In this document: positions 1 to 8,290 of the stretch, in pieces | How positions within the stretch are numbered: the first letter of the stretch is position 1 | How the letters are laid out: every line of letters starts with the position of its first letter | Assembly (NCBI RefSeq): GCF_014649955.1 | Contig: NZ_BMUA01000004.1 | Coordinates: 372,001 to 436,000 of the forward strand | DNA: 64,000 nucleotides | Origin: Streptomyces violascens | GTDB taxonomy: Bacteria > Actinomycetota > Actinomycetes > Streptomycetales > Streptomycetaceae | Reading direction: 5' to 3' | Translations under genes and position numbers: made by a program | The notes under the pieces: model-generated | What the model was told of the DNA's origin: nothing | Seen by the model: only the letters and a program-made list of their open reading frames with translations | The model's database searches: none

Positions 1-1
1 G

Positions 2-112
2 GACTGGGCGAAGAAGTTCCTGTCCGAGTTCACCTGGGTGCTGCCGGTCCTGCACATCGGGATCATCGGCATGCTGATCCTGACCCGCTGGTGGGACTTC
101 TGGACCAGCTGA
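2..112 (+). CDS. C-terminal tail of a membrane protein (partial)
   Basis: The window opens inside a reading frame that ends at the TGA at 110-112. Only 36 residues are visible. They form a hydrophobic stretch ([18 protein letters not shown]) followed by DFWTS, so this is the last transmembrane helix and a short tail of an integral membrane protein. From memory of Streptomyces gene order, a vitamin K epoxide reductase-family protein often sits next to rarA, and this tail would fit. The catalytic part is outside the window, so the family call is a guess. The frame itself is well supported by continuity and hydrophobic pattern. Confidence 0.5.
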   Translation, partial: DWAKKFLSEFTWVLPVLHIGIIGMLILTRWWDFWTS

Positions 113-167
113 CCGGCATCGCCGCAGCTCGGCGGCGTTGTCAGTGGCGTGTCATAGGCTCGTTGAC

Positions 168-1523
168 GTGGAACCCGATCTCTTCACCGCAGCCGCAGAG
201 GACCGCCAGGAGAAAGACCCGGCGGGCAGCCCTCTGGCCGTACGGATGCGCCCGCGCGTCCTCGACGAGGTGGTCGGCCAGCAGCACCTCCTGAAGCAGG
301 GCTCGCCGCTGCGGCGCCTGGTGGGGGAGGGCGCCGGCGGCCCGGCCGGACCGTCCTCGGTGATCCTGTGGGGCCCGCCGGGCACGGGCAAGACGACGCT
401 CGCGTACGTCGTCTCCAAGGCGACCAACAAGCGATTCGTCGAGCTCTCGGCGATCACGGCCGGGGTGAAGGAGGTCCGCGCGGTCATCGACGGCGCGCGC
501 CGCGCCATCGGCGGCTTCGGCAAGGAGACCGTCCTCTTCCTCGACGAGATCCACCGCTTCTCCAAGGCCCAGCAGGACTCGCTGCTCCCCGCGGTCGAGA
601 ACCGCTGGGTCACCTTGATCGCGGCGACCACGGAGAACCCGTACTTCTCGGTGATCTCCCCCCTCCTGTCGCGCTCCCTCCTGCTCACCCTCGAACCGCT
701 CACCGACGACGACCTGAAGGCGCTCGTCCGGCGGGCGCTCACCGAGGAGCGCGGTCTGGGCGGCGCGGTCACCCTGCCCCCGGACGCCGAGGCCCACCTG
801 CTGCGCATCGCGGGCGGCGACGCACGCCGGGCACTGACCGCCCTGGAGGCGGCGGCCGGCTCCGCGCTCGCCAAGTCGGAGCAGGAGATCACGCTCCAGA
901 CGCTTGAGGAGACGGTCGACCGGGCGGCGGTGAAGTACGACAAGGGCGGTGACCAGCACTACGACGTGGCGAGCGCCCTGATCAAGTCGATCCGCGGCTC
1001 CGACGTCGACGCGGCGCTGCACTATCTGGCCCGGATGATCGAAGCGGGCGAGGACCCCCGCTTCATCGCCAGGCGCCTGATCATCTCCGCGAGCGAGGAC
1101 ATCGGCCTCGCCGATCCGACCGCGCTGCCCACGGCGGTGGCGGCAGCCCAGGCGGTGGCCCTCATCGGCTTCCCCGAGGCGGCCCTGACCCTGAGCCACG
1201 CCACGATCGCGCTGGCGCTCGCCCCGAAGTCCAACTCCGCGACGACGGCCATCGCGGCGGCGATGGAGGACGTCCGGGGCGGCCTGGCGGGGCCCGTCCC
1301 GCCGCACCTCCGCGACGGCCACTACAAGGGCGCGGCCAAGCTGGGGCACGCGCAGGGCTATGTCTACCCGCACGACGTGCCGGGCGCGATCGCCTCCCAG
1401 CAGTACGCGCCGGACGCGGTGGCGGACCGGCGCTACTACGAGCCGACGCGGTACGGGGCGGAGGCGCGGTATGCGGATGTGGTGGAGCGGGTGCGGGAGC
1501 GTCTGGGCAGGACCGAGGACTAG
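168..1523 (+). CDS. rarA: Replication-associated recombination protein A (MgsA/RarA AAA+ ATPase)
   Basis: A 451-residue clamp-loader-like AAA+ ATPase that acts at stalled replication forks and single-stranded DNA gaps. Walker [10 protein letters not shown] lies at about residues 69-77, Walker B FLDEIHRF at about 122-130, followed by a TTENP sensor motif. The C-terminal half is the MgsA_C/RarA tetramerisation region. The GTG at 168 is preferred because the protein then begins [14 protein letters not shown], the usual start of actinobacterial RarA. A TAGGCT -10-like hexamer at 155-160 ends 7 nt upstream of that GTG, so the transcript may be leaderless. An upstream in-frame start at 138 would add 10 unconserved residues. 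Confidence 0.93.
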   Translation: MEPDLFTAAAEDRQEKDPAGSPLAVRMRPRVLDEVVGQQHLLKQGSPLRRLVGEGAGGPAGPSSVILWGPPGTGKTTLAYVVSKATNKRFVELSAITAGVKEVRAVIDGARRAIGGFGKETVLFLDEIHRFSKAQQDSLLPAVENRWVTLIAATTENPYFSVISPLLSRSLLLTLEPLTDDDLKALVRRALTEERGLGGAVTLPPDAEAHLLRIAGGDARRALTALEAAAGSALAKSEQEITLQTLEETVDRAAVKYDKGGDQHYDVASALIKSIRGSDVDAALHYLARMIEAGEDPRFIARRLIISASEDIGLADPTALPTAVAAAQAVALIGFPEAALTLSHATIALALAPKSNSATTAIAAAMEDVRGGLAGPVPPHLRDGHYKGAAKLGHAQGYVYPHDVPGAIASQQYAPDAVADRRYYEPTRYGAEARYADVVERVRERLGRTED

Positions 1524-1529
1524 CTCCCA

Positions 1530-1690
1530 CCCCGCCCTGGGGTTCGGCTTGAGGTCCGTTGCCCGGGGCGCTGCCCTCCGGCCCCGCTCCTCAAAGGCCG
1601 GAGGGGCTTCACCATGTGGCTCGTCGGGTGCGGACCGTGCGTGGCCGGTCGCGCAGTTCCCCGCGCCCCTGGCAGCCGGCACCGCACCTT
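1530..1690. repeat. Streptomyces-type intergenic repeat block
   Basis: The non-coding spacer holds two short segments that I recognise as recurrent in Streptomyces intergenic DNA: CTCCTCAAAGGCCGGAGGGG at about 1587-1606 and GTCGCGCAGTTCCCCGCGCC at 1648-1667. A related form of the first, GTCCTCAACCGCCGGACGGG, occurs near 59715. Function is unknown; they are probably mobile or template-switch-derived repeats that double as terminators. Confidence 0.45.
1574..1605. terminator. Bidirectional hairpin between rarA and the DUF2470 gene
   Basis: CCCTCCGGCC (1574-1583) pairs with GGCCGGAGGG (1596-1605) around a 12-nt loop. It lies between the convergent stops of rarA (1523) and the DUF2470 gene (1703), so it can serve both. 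The loop and right arm, CTCCTCAAAGGCCGGAGGGG, resemble a dispersed Streptomyces intergenic repeat seen again near 59715. Confidence 0.6.
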
Positions 1691-1702
1691 CAGCCCAGCG
1701 GG

Positions 1703-2551
1703 CTAGCGGGCTGCCGCCTCGAAGAGCTGGTGCATGGCTCGGCGCAGGGCCGTGATGTCCTCGACCGGGTCGGGGAAGTCGAAGCGCGCGTCGAAGGTGT
1801 GGCCGTCGGCCCGGCGGAAACGTACCCGCAGACCGAACCGGTCGAGCGCCAGCGGGGTGACCCCGACGACACCGTCCCGCTCCACGAGCCCGCACAGCAG
1901 CCGCACCCGCTCGCCGTGGGCGGAGTCGAGATGCTGGAGGAGCTCGGTCTCGTGCCGGACGAGGGGATCGGGGGTGGCCCGCGCGAAGTCCTCGGGGTCC
2001 ACCGCGCTCGCGCCCCACAGGTCGTCCACGTACGCCTCGCCCACTTCGAGGCGGAGCATCATGCGGCCGGGCGCAGCCTGCCCCGGCACCAGGGTCAGCC
2101 AGCCGGAGACCCAGGCGCGGCCCCGGATGCGGTGGGGGACGGAGACCGGAGCCACGTCCGTGATCTCAAGGACGGCCCGGACCTCGTCGTCCTGGGCGTG
2201 GGTGGCGGCCCGTACGACCGGGGAGTCGGCGGGGAAGACCAGGAACAGGTCGCCGTCGGGACCGACGCTGCGGACGTCGGCGATCAGCTGCTCCGGGCGG
2301 GCCGACACAAGGCCCGGTACGAGCAGCACCGCCGAGCAGGTACTATGTACGAGAGTTCGTGTGCGCTCGGCTGCTGACGGCATCCGCGCGATTTCAAGTC
2401 CGCTGGGACGCGGCTGACCACGATCTGATCGGACCTCCGTCACGTGCCCGGCTCCAGGGGAGTCGGGAGAGTCGGCCTCCCGTGAAAGCGGCGTTTGGCC
2501 GGCCTTCTTCGTGCTGTCCGTGATGTGACTGGTGTTCCCCGGACGAGACAT
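1703..2551 (-). CDS. DUF2470 / PNPOx-like split-barrel protein, iron-box controlled
   Basis: The core begins at residue 57 (MPSAAERTRT) and folds like the pyridoxamine-phosphate-oxidase/HugZ split barrel. It ends in a DUF2470 domain, recognisable by HLDSAHGERVRLL and the terminal FDFPDPVEDITALRRAM. DUF2470 occurs in HugZ-type heme-degrading proteins, so a role in heme or iron handling is plausible but not proven. The start is uncertain. ATG at 2551 has a strong AAGGAG Shine-Dalgarno and sits directly under an iron box, but it adds 56 low-complexity residues. ATG at 2383 gives the conserved 226-residue core but has a poor ribosome site. I chose 2551 because of the signal arrangement. The gene diverges from rpsD. 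Confidence 0.75.
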   Translation of the reverse strand: MSRPGNTSHITDSTKKAGQTPLSREADSPDSPGAGHVTEVRSDRGQPRPSGLEIARMPSAAERTRTLVHSTCSAVLLVPGLVSARPEQLIADVRSVGPDGDLFLVFPADSPVVRAATHAQDDEVRAVLEITDVAPVSVPHRIRGRAWVSGWLTLVPGQAAPGRMMLRLEVGEAYVDDLWGASAVDPEDFARATPDPLVRHETELLQHLDSAHGERVRLLCGLVERDGVVGVTPLALDRFGLRVRFRRADGHTFDARFDFPDPVEDITALRRAMHQLFEAAAR

Positions 2552-2565
2552 GCGATCTCCTTGAG

Positions 2566-2584
2566 TAAGGTGAGCCTAACCTAA
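2566..2584 (-). promoter_or_regulatory. Iron box (predicted DmdR1/IdeR operator)
   Basis: TAAGGTGAGCCTAACCTAA matches the inverted form of the DtxR/IdeR/DmdR1 consensus TTAGGTTAGGCTCACCTAA at 18 of 19 positions. It lies 14 bp upstream of the ATG at 2551 of the DUF2470 gene and 24 bp upstream of the rpsD start. Fe-loaded DmdR1 would be expected to repress the leftward gene. An effect on rpsD is also possible because the whole divergent spacer is only 57 bp with the 2551 start. Confidence 0.8.
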
Positions 2585-2608
2585 CCCAACCATGGAGGTT
2601 TGGAGAAC

Positions 2609-3223
2609 GTGCCTAACCAGTCGCGTCCCAAGGTCAAGAAGTCTCGTGCGCTCGGCATCGCGCTGACGCCGAAGGCCGTCAAGTACTTCGAGGCCCGCCC
2701 CTACCCGCCGGGCGAGCACGGCCGTGGCCGCAAGCAGAACTCGGACTACAAGGTCCGTCTGCTCGAGAAGCAGCGTCTGCGCGCCCAGTACGACATCAGC
2801 GAGCGCCAGATGGCGCGTGCCTACGACCGCGCCAAGAAGGCCGAGGGCAAGACGGGCGAGGCGCTGGTCGTCGAGCTCGAGCGCCGCCTCGACGCCCTGG
2901 TTCTGCGTTCGGGCATCGCCCGCACCATCTACCAGGCCCGCCAGATGGTCGTGCACGGTCACATCCAGGTCAACGGTGGCAAGGTCGACAAGCCGTCGTT
3001 CCGCGTCCGTCCGGACGACGTCGTGACCGTCCGCGAGCGCAGCCGCGAGAAGGTCCCCTTCCAGGTTGCCCGCGAGGGTGGCTACGCCGGCGAGGGCGAG
3101 ACCCCGCGCTACCTCCAGGTGAACCTGAAGGCCCTGGCCTTCCGCCTGGACCGCGACCCGAACCGCAAGGAAATCCCGGTCATCTGCGACGAGCAGCTCG
3201 TCGTCGAGTACTACGCCCGCTGA
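2609..3223 (+). CDS. rpsD: 30S ribosomal protein S4
   Basis: A 204-residue protein, the length expected for Streptomyces S4. It begins [20 protein letters not shown] and carries the S4 RNA-binding domain at about residues 95-155 ([20 protein letters not shown]). S4 nucleates assembly of the 16S 5' domain and is an autogenous translational repressor in many bacteria. The N-terminus lacks the four cysteines of zinc-binding S4, so this is the zinc-independent form. The GTG start at 2609 is preceded by GGAG. The gene stands alone, outside the alpha operon, and ends in a strong hairpin terminator. Confidence 0.97.
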   Translation: MPNQSRPKVKKSRALGIALTPKAVKYFEARPYPPGEHGRGRKQNSDYKVRLLEKQRLRAQYDISERQMARAYDRAKKAEGKTGEALVVELERRLDALVLRSGIARTIYQARQMVVHGHIQVNGGKVDKPSFRVRPDDVVTVRERSREKVPFQVAREGGYAGEGETPRYLQVNLKALAFRLDRDPNRKEIPVICDEQLVVEYYAR

Positions 3224-3244
3224 TCCAGGCGTAACACCGGAGCC

Positions 3245-4111
3245 TCAGCGCTTCAGCCCGCCGTCCCCCCGCTCCGCACGGAGCGGGAGGCGGCGGGCTT
3301 TCGCGTGTGCGCCCCCTCGTGCGGCTGACCCTCGCGCCCGTGCGCCGACTCCCGCACGCCGTCGGCCACTTGACCCCGCGCCCGGGCCACCATGGCGGGG
3401 CAGCGCCCCGCGCCCGCCCCCGGTGAGCAGCCGGAACCGGTCGTCCAGGCGGCGCAGCAACTGCTCCACCGAGAGCGTGCCGAGCCGGCCGGCCGCCAGC
3501 TCCAGGGCCAGCGGGATCCCGTCGAGCCGACGGCACAGCCCGGCGGCGGCCACTTCGTGCCCCTCGACCGACCGCTCGCCGGCCCGGACGCCGGCCGCGC
3601 GCTCCGTGAAGAGCCGCAGCGCGTCCTCGTCGCCCATCGGAGCCAGCGGGAAGACCCGCTCGCCGTCGATCCTGAGCGGCAGCCGCCCGGCGGCGAGGAC
3701 CCGAAGGTCCGGGCAGGCCCGCAGCAGCTCCCGCAAGAGCTCGGCGCAGGAGTCCACCAGCTGCTCGAAACCGTCGACCACCAGCAGGATCCGGCGTTCG
3801 GCGAGGTGGTCGAGCAGCAGCCTGCGCGGCGGTCTCGCCGTGTGATCGGTCAGGCCGAGCGCCTCGACGAACGCGTGGCCGAGCAGGCCAGGATCGTCCA
3901 GAGCGGACAGCTCGACCAGCCGGACCCCGTCGCAGTACCGTTCCTGCTCCGCCGCGGCGGCCGCGGCCCGCAGTGCGATACGTGTCTTGCCGACCCCGTC
4001 CACGCCGGTCACGGTGACCATGCGCGCCTCGCGGAGCCGGCGGGCCAGGCGTTCCAGTTCTCGGTCTCGCCCGACGAAGCGGTTCAACTCTGCGGGCAGA
4101 CGGGAGCGCAT
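3245..4111 (-). pseudogene. Truncated AfsR/LuxR-type NB-ARC regulator ATPase
   Basis: Residues 1 to about 215 (from ATG 4111, MRSRLPAELNRFVGRDREL) match the NB-ARC ATPase of AfsR/SARP and LuxR-family regulators. There is a P-loop VTVTGVDGVGKTRIA, a Walker B-like RILLVVDGFEQL, and CRRLDGIPLALELAAGRL. Homology stops abruptly after LLTGGGRGALPRH, where family members continue into the TPR and signalling region. The remaining tail is Gly/Arg/Ala-rich, and its last residues are translated from the rpsD terminator. I read it as a 3'-truncated, probably non-functional gene. The DNA-binding domain is also absent, so it could alternatively be a stand-alone ATPase fragment. A TTG at 4150 would give 13 more residues. 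Confidence 0.6.
3255..3299 (+). terminator. rpsD terminator hairpin
   Basis: AGCCCGCCG (3255-3263) pairs with CGGCGGGCT (3291-3299), and the inner CCCGCTCCG pairs with CGGAGCGGG. The interrupted stem of about 18 bp is followed by TTCG and lies 32 bp after the rpsD stop. The same DNA encodes the last residues of the leftward regulator remnant. Confidence 0.85.
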
Positions 4112-4278
4112 GGAACACGCGGCGTACTCAAGTGTATGCAATGCGTACAATCGGGTTGCGTCCCTCCGTTTGTGACGGCCCGGAATGCGGTACGGGGAGC
4201 CATCCCCGGCGCGATAGGGTCGGAGGACTACCTTTTTCGAGGTTTTCGAGTTCCGACGGGTTGCGGGGAGCGGTGCAA

Positions 4279-4719
4279 GTGTCCGGTGGAGAGGTGGCCG
4301 GGATCCTGGTGGCCGTCTTCTGGGCGATCCTGGTGTCCTTCCTCGCGGTCGTTCTCGTGAGGCTGGCCCAGACGCTGAAGGCGACGACCAAGCTGGTCGC
4401 GGACGTCACCGACCAGGCCGTCCCCCTGCTCGCGGACGCCTCCACCGCGGTGCGCTCCGCCCAGACCCAGCTGGACCGGGTCGACGCCATCGCCTCGGAC
4501 GTCCAGGAGGTCACCTCCAACGCGTCCGCGCTGTCCACCACCGTCGCCTCCACCTTCGGCGGCCCGCTGGTGAAGGTGGCGGCCTTCGGGTACGGGGTGC
4601 GCCGGGCGATCGGCCGCAAGGGCGCCGCCCCGGCCGATGTGCCCGCTCGGGAGAGCCGACGTAACGTGATCGTCGGGCGGACCGTGCCGTCCGCGCGGCG
4701 GTCGAAGCGAAAGGGCTGA
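4279..4719 (+). CDS. DUF948-family membrane-anchored protein
   Basis: A 146-residue protein with one N-terminal transmembrane helix (GILVAVFWAILVSFLAVVLV), then an alpha-helical region rich in A/T/V/D typical of DUF948 (TDQAVPLLADASTAVRSAQTQLDRVDAIASD). The tail is basic (SARRSKRKG). The GTG at 4279 is chosen for its GGGGAG Shine-Dalgarno 8 nt upstream and because it places the helix at the N-terminus. It lies 7 bp upstream of the next small gene and in the same run as alaS. DUF948 proteins resemble methyl-accepting coiled coils, but their function is unknown. Confidence 0.85.
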   Translation: MSGGEVAGILVAVFWAILVSFLAVVLVRLAQTLKATTKLVADVTDQAVPLLADASTAVRSAQTQLDRVDAIASDVQEVTSNASALSTTVASTFGGPLVKVAAFGYGVRRAIGRKGAAPADVPARESRRNVIVGRTVPSARRSKRKG

Positions 4720-4726
4720 CGCTGCG

Positions 4727-5056
4727 ATGTTCCGCCGTACGTTCTGGTTCACCGCGGGCGCGGCCGCCGGAGTCTGGGCCACCACCAAGGTGAACCGGAA
4801 GCTGAAACAGCTCACCCCGGAGAGCCTGGCCGCGCGCACCGCCGACAAGGCGGTCGAGGCCGGCCACCGGCTCAAGGACTTCGCCCTCGACATCAGGTCC
4901 GGCATGGCGCAGCGCGAGGCCGAACTCAATGACGTCCTGGGCATCGGCGAGAGCGAGCCGCCGCGCGAACTTCCCGCGCAGCGCCGCCTCGTCGCCATCG
5001 AGACCACACAACAGCAGTACCCCAAGCATTCGTACAACCGGAATGAGGACCACTGA
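4727..5056 (+). CDS. Small conserved actinobacterial protein (DUF6167-like)
   Basis: A 109-residue protein beginning [21 protein letters not shown], a short hydrophobic N-terminal segment, followed by a charged helical region and a Gln/Asn-rich tail. It resembles a conserved Streptomyces family found between the DUF948 gene and alaS. Its stop overlaps the alaS start by one base (TGATG), so the two are translationally coupled. No catalytic motif is visible and the function is unknown; a membrane-anchored adaptor is possible. Confidence 0.8.
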   Translation: MFRRTFWFTAGAAAGVWATTKVNRKLKQLTPESLAARTADKAVEAGHRLKDFALDIRSGMAQREAELNDVLGIGESEPPRELPAQRRLVAIETTQQQYPKHSYNRNEDH

Positions 5057-7725
5057 TGGAGTCGGCCGAGATTCGCCGCCGCTGGCTGAGCTTCTTCGAG
5101 GAGCGCGGGCACACCGTCGTCCCTTCGGCGTCGCTCATCGCGGACGACCCGACTCTGCTGCTCGTCAACGCGGGCATGGTCCCCTTCAAGCCGTACTTCC
5201 TCGGTGAGACCAAGCCCCCCGCGCCGCGCGCCACCAGCGTGCAGAAGTGCGTGCGCACGCCGGACATCGAGGAGGTCGGCAAGACCACCCGGCACGGCAC
5301 GTTCTTCCAGATGTGCGGCAACTTCTCCTTCGGGGACTACTTCAAGGAAGGCGCCATCAAGTACGCCTGGGAGCTGCTCACCAGCTCCGTGGCGGACGGC
5401 GGATACGGCCTGGAGCCCGAGAAGCTCTGGATCACGGTCTACCTCGACGACGACGAGGCCGAGCGCATCTGGCACGAGGTCGTCGGTGTGCCGAAGGAGC
5501 GCATCCAGCGCCTGGGCAAGAAGGACAACTTCTGGTCCATGGGCGTGCCCGGACCGTGCGGCCCCTGCTCCGAGATCAACTACGACCGCGGCCCCGAGTT
5601 CGGCGTCGAAGGCGGCCCGGCCGTCAACGACGAGCGGTACGTGGAGATCTGGAACCTGGTCTTCATGCAGTACGAGCGCGGCGCCGGCGAGGGCAAGGAG
5701 GACTTCCCGATCCTCGGCGACCTGCCCTCCAAGAACATCGACACCGGCCTCGGCCTCGAACGCCTCGCGATGATCCTGCAGGGCGTGCAGAACATGTACG
5801 AGACCGACACCCTGCGCGTCGTCATGGACAAGGCCACCGAGCTGACGGGCGTGCGCTACGGCGACAAGCACGAGTCCGACGTCTCGATGCGCGTCGTCGC
5901 CGACCACATCCGTACGTCCGTGATGCTCATCGGCGACGGTGTGACTCCGGGCAACGAGGGCCGCGGCTATGTGCTGCGCCGCATCATGCGCCGCGCCATC
6001 CGCAACATGCGCCTCATGGGCGCCACCGGCCCGGTCGTCCAGGACCTGATCGACGTCGTCATCAAGACGATGGGCCAGCAGTACCCGGAGCTCGTCACCG
6101 ACCGCAAGCGCATCGAGACGGTCGCCCTCGCCGAGGAAGCCGCCTTCCTCAAGGCGCTGCGCGGCGGCACCAACATCCTGGACACCGCCATCACCGAGAC
6201 CAAGGCCACCGGTGGCACGGTCCTGGCCGGCGACAAGGCGTTCCTGCTCCACGACACCTGGGGCTTCCCGATCGACCTCACCCTGGAGATGGCCGCCGAA
6301 CAGGGCCTCTCCGTGGACGAGGACGGCTTCCGCCGCCTGATGAAGCAGCAGCGGGACCAGGCCAAGGCCGACGCCCGCGCCAAGAAGACCGGCCACGCCG
6401 ACCTGTCCGCCTACCGCGAGGTGGCCGACGCCTCGGGCGAGACCGACTTCACCGGCTACGGCTCCACCGAGAACGAGTCGACCATCGTCGGCCTGCTCGT
6501 CGACGGCGTGCCCTCGCCCGCCGCCACCGAGGGCGACGAGGTCGAGGTCGTCCTCGACCGCACCCCCTTCTACGCCGAGGGCGGCGGCCAGCTCGCCGAC
6601 CAGGGCCGGATCAAGCTCGACACCGGCGCGGTCATCGAGATCCGCGACGTACAGAAGCCGGTCCCGGGCGTGCACGTGCACAAGGGCGTCGTCCAGGTCG
6701 GCGAGGTGACGGTCGGCGCGTCCGCGTACGCCGCCATCGACACCAAGCGCCGCCGCGCGATCGCCCGCGCCCACTCCGCGACCCACCTCACCCACCAGGC
6801 GCTGCGCGACGCGCTCGGCCCGACGGCCGCCCAGGCCGGCTCCGAGAACTCGCCGGGCCGCTTCCGCTTCGACTTCGGCTCGCCGAACGCCGTTCCCGGC
6901 ACGGTCCTCACCGACGTCGAGCAGAAGATCAACGACGTGCTCTCGCGCGAGCTGGACGTGCAGGCCGAGGTCATGTCGATCGACGAGGCCAAGAAGCAGG
7001 GCGCCATCGCCGAGTTCGGCGAGAAGTACGGCGAGCGGGTCCGCGTCGTCACCATCGGCGACTTCTCCAAGGAGCTGTGCGGCGGCACCCACGTCCACAA
7101 CACCGCCCAGCTGGGTCTGGTGAAGCTGCTCGGCGAGTCGTCCATCGGCTCGGGCGTACGCCGCATCGAGGCGCTGGTCGGCGTGGACGCGTACAACTTC
7201 CTGGCCCGTGAGCACACGGTCGTCGCCCAGCTCCAGGAGCTGGTCAAGGGCCGTCCCGAGGAGCTGCCGGAGAAGATCTCCTCCATGCTCGGCAAGCTGA
7301 AGGACGCCGAGAAGGAGATCGAGAAGTTCCGCGCGGAGAAGGTGCTGCAGGCCGCCGCCGGTCTCGTCGACTCCGCCAAGGACGTGCGGGGAACCGCCCT
7401 TGTCACCGGTCAGGTGCCGGACGGCACCTCCGCCGACGACCTGCGCAAGCTGGTCCTGGACGTGCGTGGCCGCATTCCTGGCGACCGCCCCGCCGTGGTC
7501 GCGCTGTTCACCACCGCCAACGGCCGCCCGGTGACCGTCATCGCCACCAACGAGGCCGCCCGCGAGCGCGGTCTCAAGGCCGGTGAGCTGGTCCGCACCG
7601 CCGCCAAGACGCTCGGCGGCGGCGGTGGCGGCAAGCCGGACGTCGCCCAGGGCGGCGGCCAGCACCCGGACGCGATCGGCGACGCCATCGACGCCGTCGA
7701 GCGCCAGGTCGCAGAGACCGCGTGA
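5056..7725 (+). CDS. alaS: Alanyl-tRNA synthetase
   Basis: An 889-residue class II synthetase that charges tRNA-Ala. The N-terminal catalytic domain shows motif 2 ([14 protein letters not shown]) and motif 3 ([14 protein letters not shown]). The editing domain carries the zinc/hydrolysis signature HSATH at residues 573-577 and CGGTH at 675-679, which clears misactivated Ser and Gly. A coiled C-Ala domain with a glycine-rich GGGGGGKPD segment closes the protein. Length is normal. It is embedded in an operon-like run from 4279 through ruvX. Confidence 0.98.
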   Translation: MESAEIRRRWLSFFEERGHTVVPSASLIADDPTLLLVNAGMVPFKPYFLGETKPPAPRATSVQKCVRTPDIEEVGKTTRHGTFFQMCGNFSFGDYFKEGAIKYAWELLTSSVADGGYGLEPEKLWITVYLDDDEAERIWHEVVGVPKERIQRLGKKDNFWSMGVPGPCGPCSEINYDRGPEFGVEGGPAVNDERYVEIWNLVFMQYERGAGEGKEDFPILGDLPSKNIDTGLGLERLAMILQGVQNMYETDTLRVVMDKATELTGVRYGDKHESDVSMRVVADHIRTSVMLIGDGVTPGNEGRGYVLRRIMRRAIRNMRLMGATGPVVQDLIDVVIKTMGQQYPELVTDRKRIETVALAEEAAFLKALRGGTNILDTAITETKATGGTVLAGDKAFLLHDTWGFPIDLTLEMAAEQGLSVDEDGFRRLMKQQRDQAKADARAKKTGHADLSAYREVADASGETDFTGYGSTENESTIVGLLVDGVPSPAATEGDEVEVVLDRTPFYAEGGGQLADQGRIKLDTGAVIEIRDVQKPVPGVHVHKGVVQVGEVTVGASAYAAIDTKRRRAIARAHSATHLTHQALRDALGPTAAQAGSENSPGRFRFDFGSPNAVPGTVLTDVEQKINDVLSRELDVQAEVMSIDEAKKQGAIAEFGEKYGERVRVVTIGDFSKELCGGTHVHNTAQLGLVKLLGESSIGSGVRRIEALVGVDAYNFLAREHTVVAQLQELVKGRPEELPEKISSMLGKLKDAEKEIEKFRAEKVLQAAAGLVDSAKDVRGTALVTGQVPDGTSADDLRKLVLDVRGRIPGDRPAVVALFTTANGRPVTVIATNEAARERGLKAGELVRTAAKTLGGGGGGKPDVAQGGGQHPDAIGDAIDAVERQVAETA

Positions 7726-8189
7726 TGCGACGAGGACGCCGACTGGCGATCGATGTCGGTGACGCCCGGATCGGGGTCGCGTCCTGCGACCCCGACGGGG
7801 TCCTCGCCACGCCGGTGGAGACCGTGCCGGGACGCGATGTCCCGGCCGCCCACCGGCGGTTGCGGCAGCTCGTCGAGGAGTACGAGCCGATCGAGGTGGT
7901 CGTCGGACTGCCCCGCTCCCTCAACGGGGGCGAGGGCCCGGCGGCGGCCAAAGTCCGTGTGTTCACCCAGGAGTTGGCGCGCGGCATCGCCCCGATCGGG
8001 GTGCGGCTCGTCGACGAACGGATGACGACGGTCACCGCGAGCCAGGGGCTGCGCGCCTCCGGAGTGAAGTCCAAGAAGGGACGGTCCGTCATCGATCAGG
8101 CAGCCGCCGTGATCATTCTTCAGAACGCGCTTGAGGCCGAACGGGTGTCGGGCAACCCTCCCGGCGAAGGCGTCGAAGTGGTTATCTGA
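7725..8189 (+). CDS. ruvX: Putative Holliday junction resolvase RuvX (YqgF)
   Basis: A 154-residue RNase H-like nuclease of the YqgF family, implicated in pre-16S rRNA 5' end processing and Holliday junction resolution. The first acidic motif is AIDVGDARIGVA near the N-terminus, followed by VVVGLPRSLNG, VDERMTTVTA and the conserved DQAAAVIILQ helix. The ATG overlaps the alaS stop (TGATG); a GTG immediately upstream would add one residue. alaS-ruvX-mltG-aroE is a standard actinobacterial order. Confidence 0.93.
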   Translation: MRRGRRLAIDVGDARIGVASCDPDGVLATPVETVPGRDVPAAHRRLRQLVEEYEPIEVVVGLPRSLNGGEGPAAAKVRVFTQELARGIAPIGVRLVDERMTTVTASQGLRASGVKSKKGRSVIDQAAAVIILQNALEAERVSGNPPGEGVEVVI

Positions 8190-8290
8190 TCGCGATACGG
8201 TAACGTTCCGGCCGATGCGGAGGCATTCGAACAGTCGCCGCACAGTAAAAGAGGCGGACCGTCCGGATGCCTCGCGGCTCTAGGGGACCG

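Noticed and set aside
4228..7665. 1145-residue open frame on the minus strand
   Set aside because: It is the mirror of alaS. High third-position GC opens long antisense frames; the composition (LGG, AVG, DLR runs) has no family signature.
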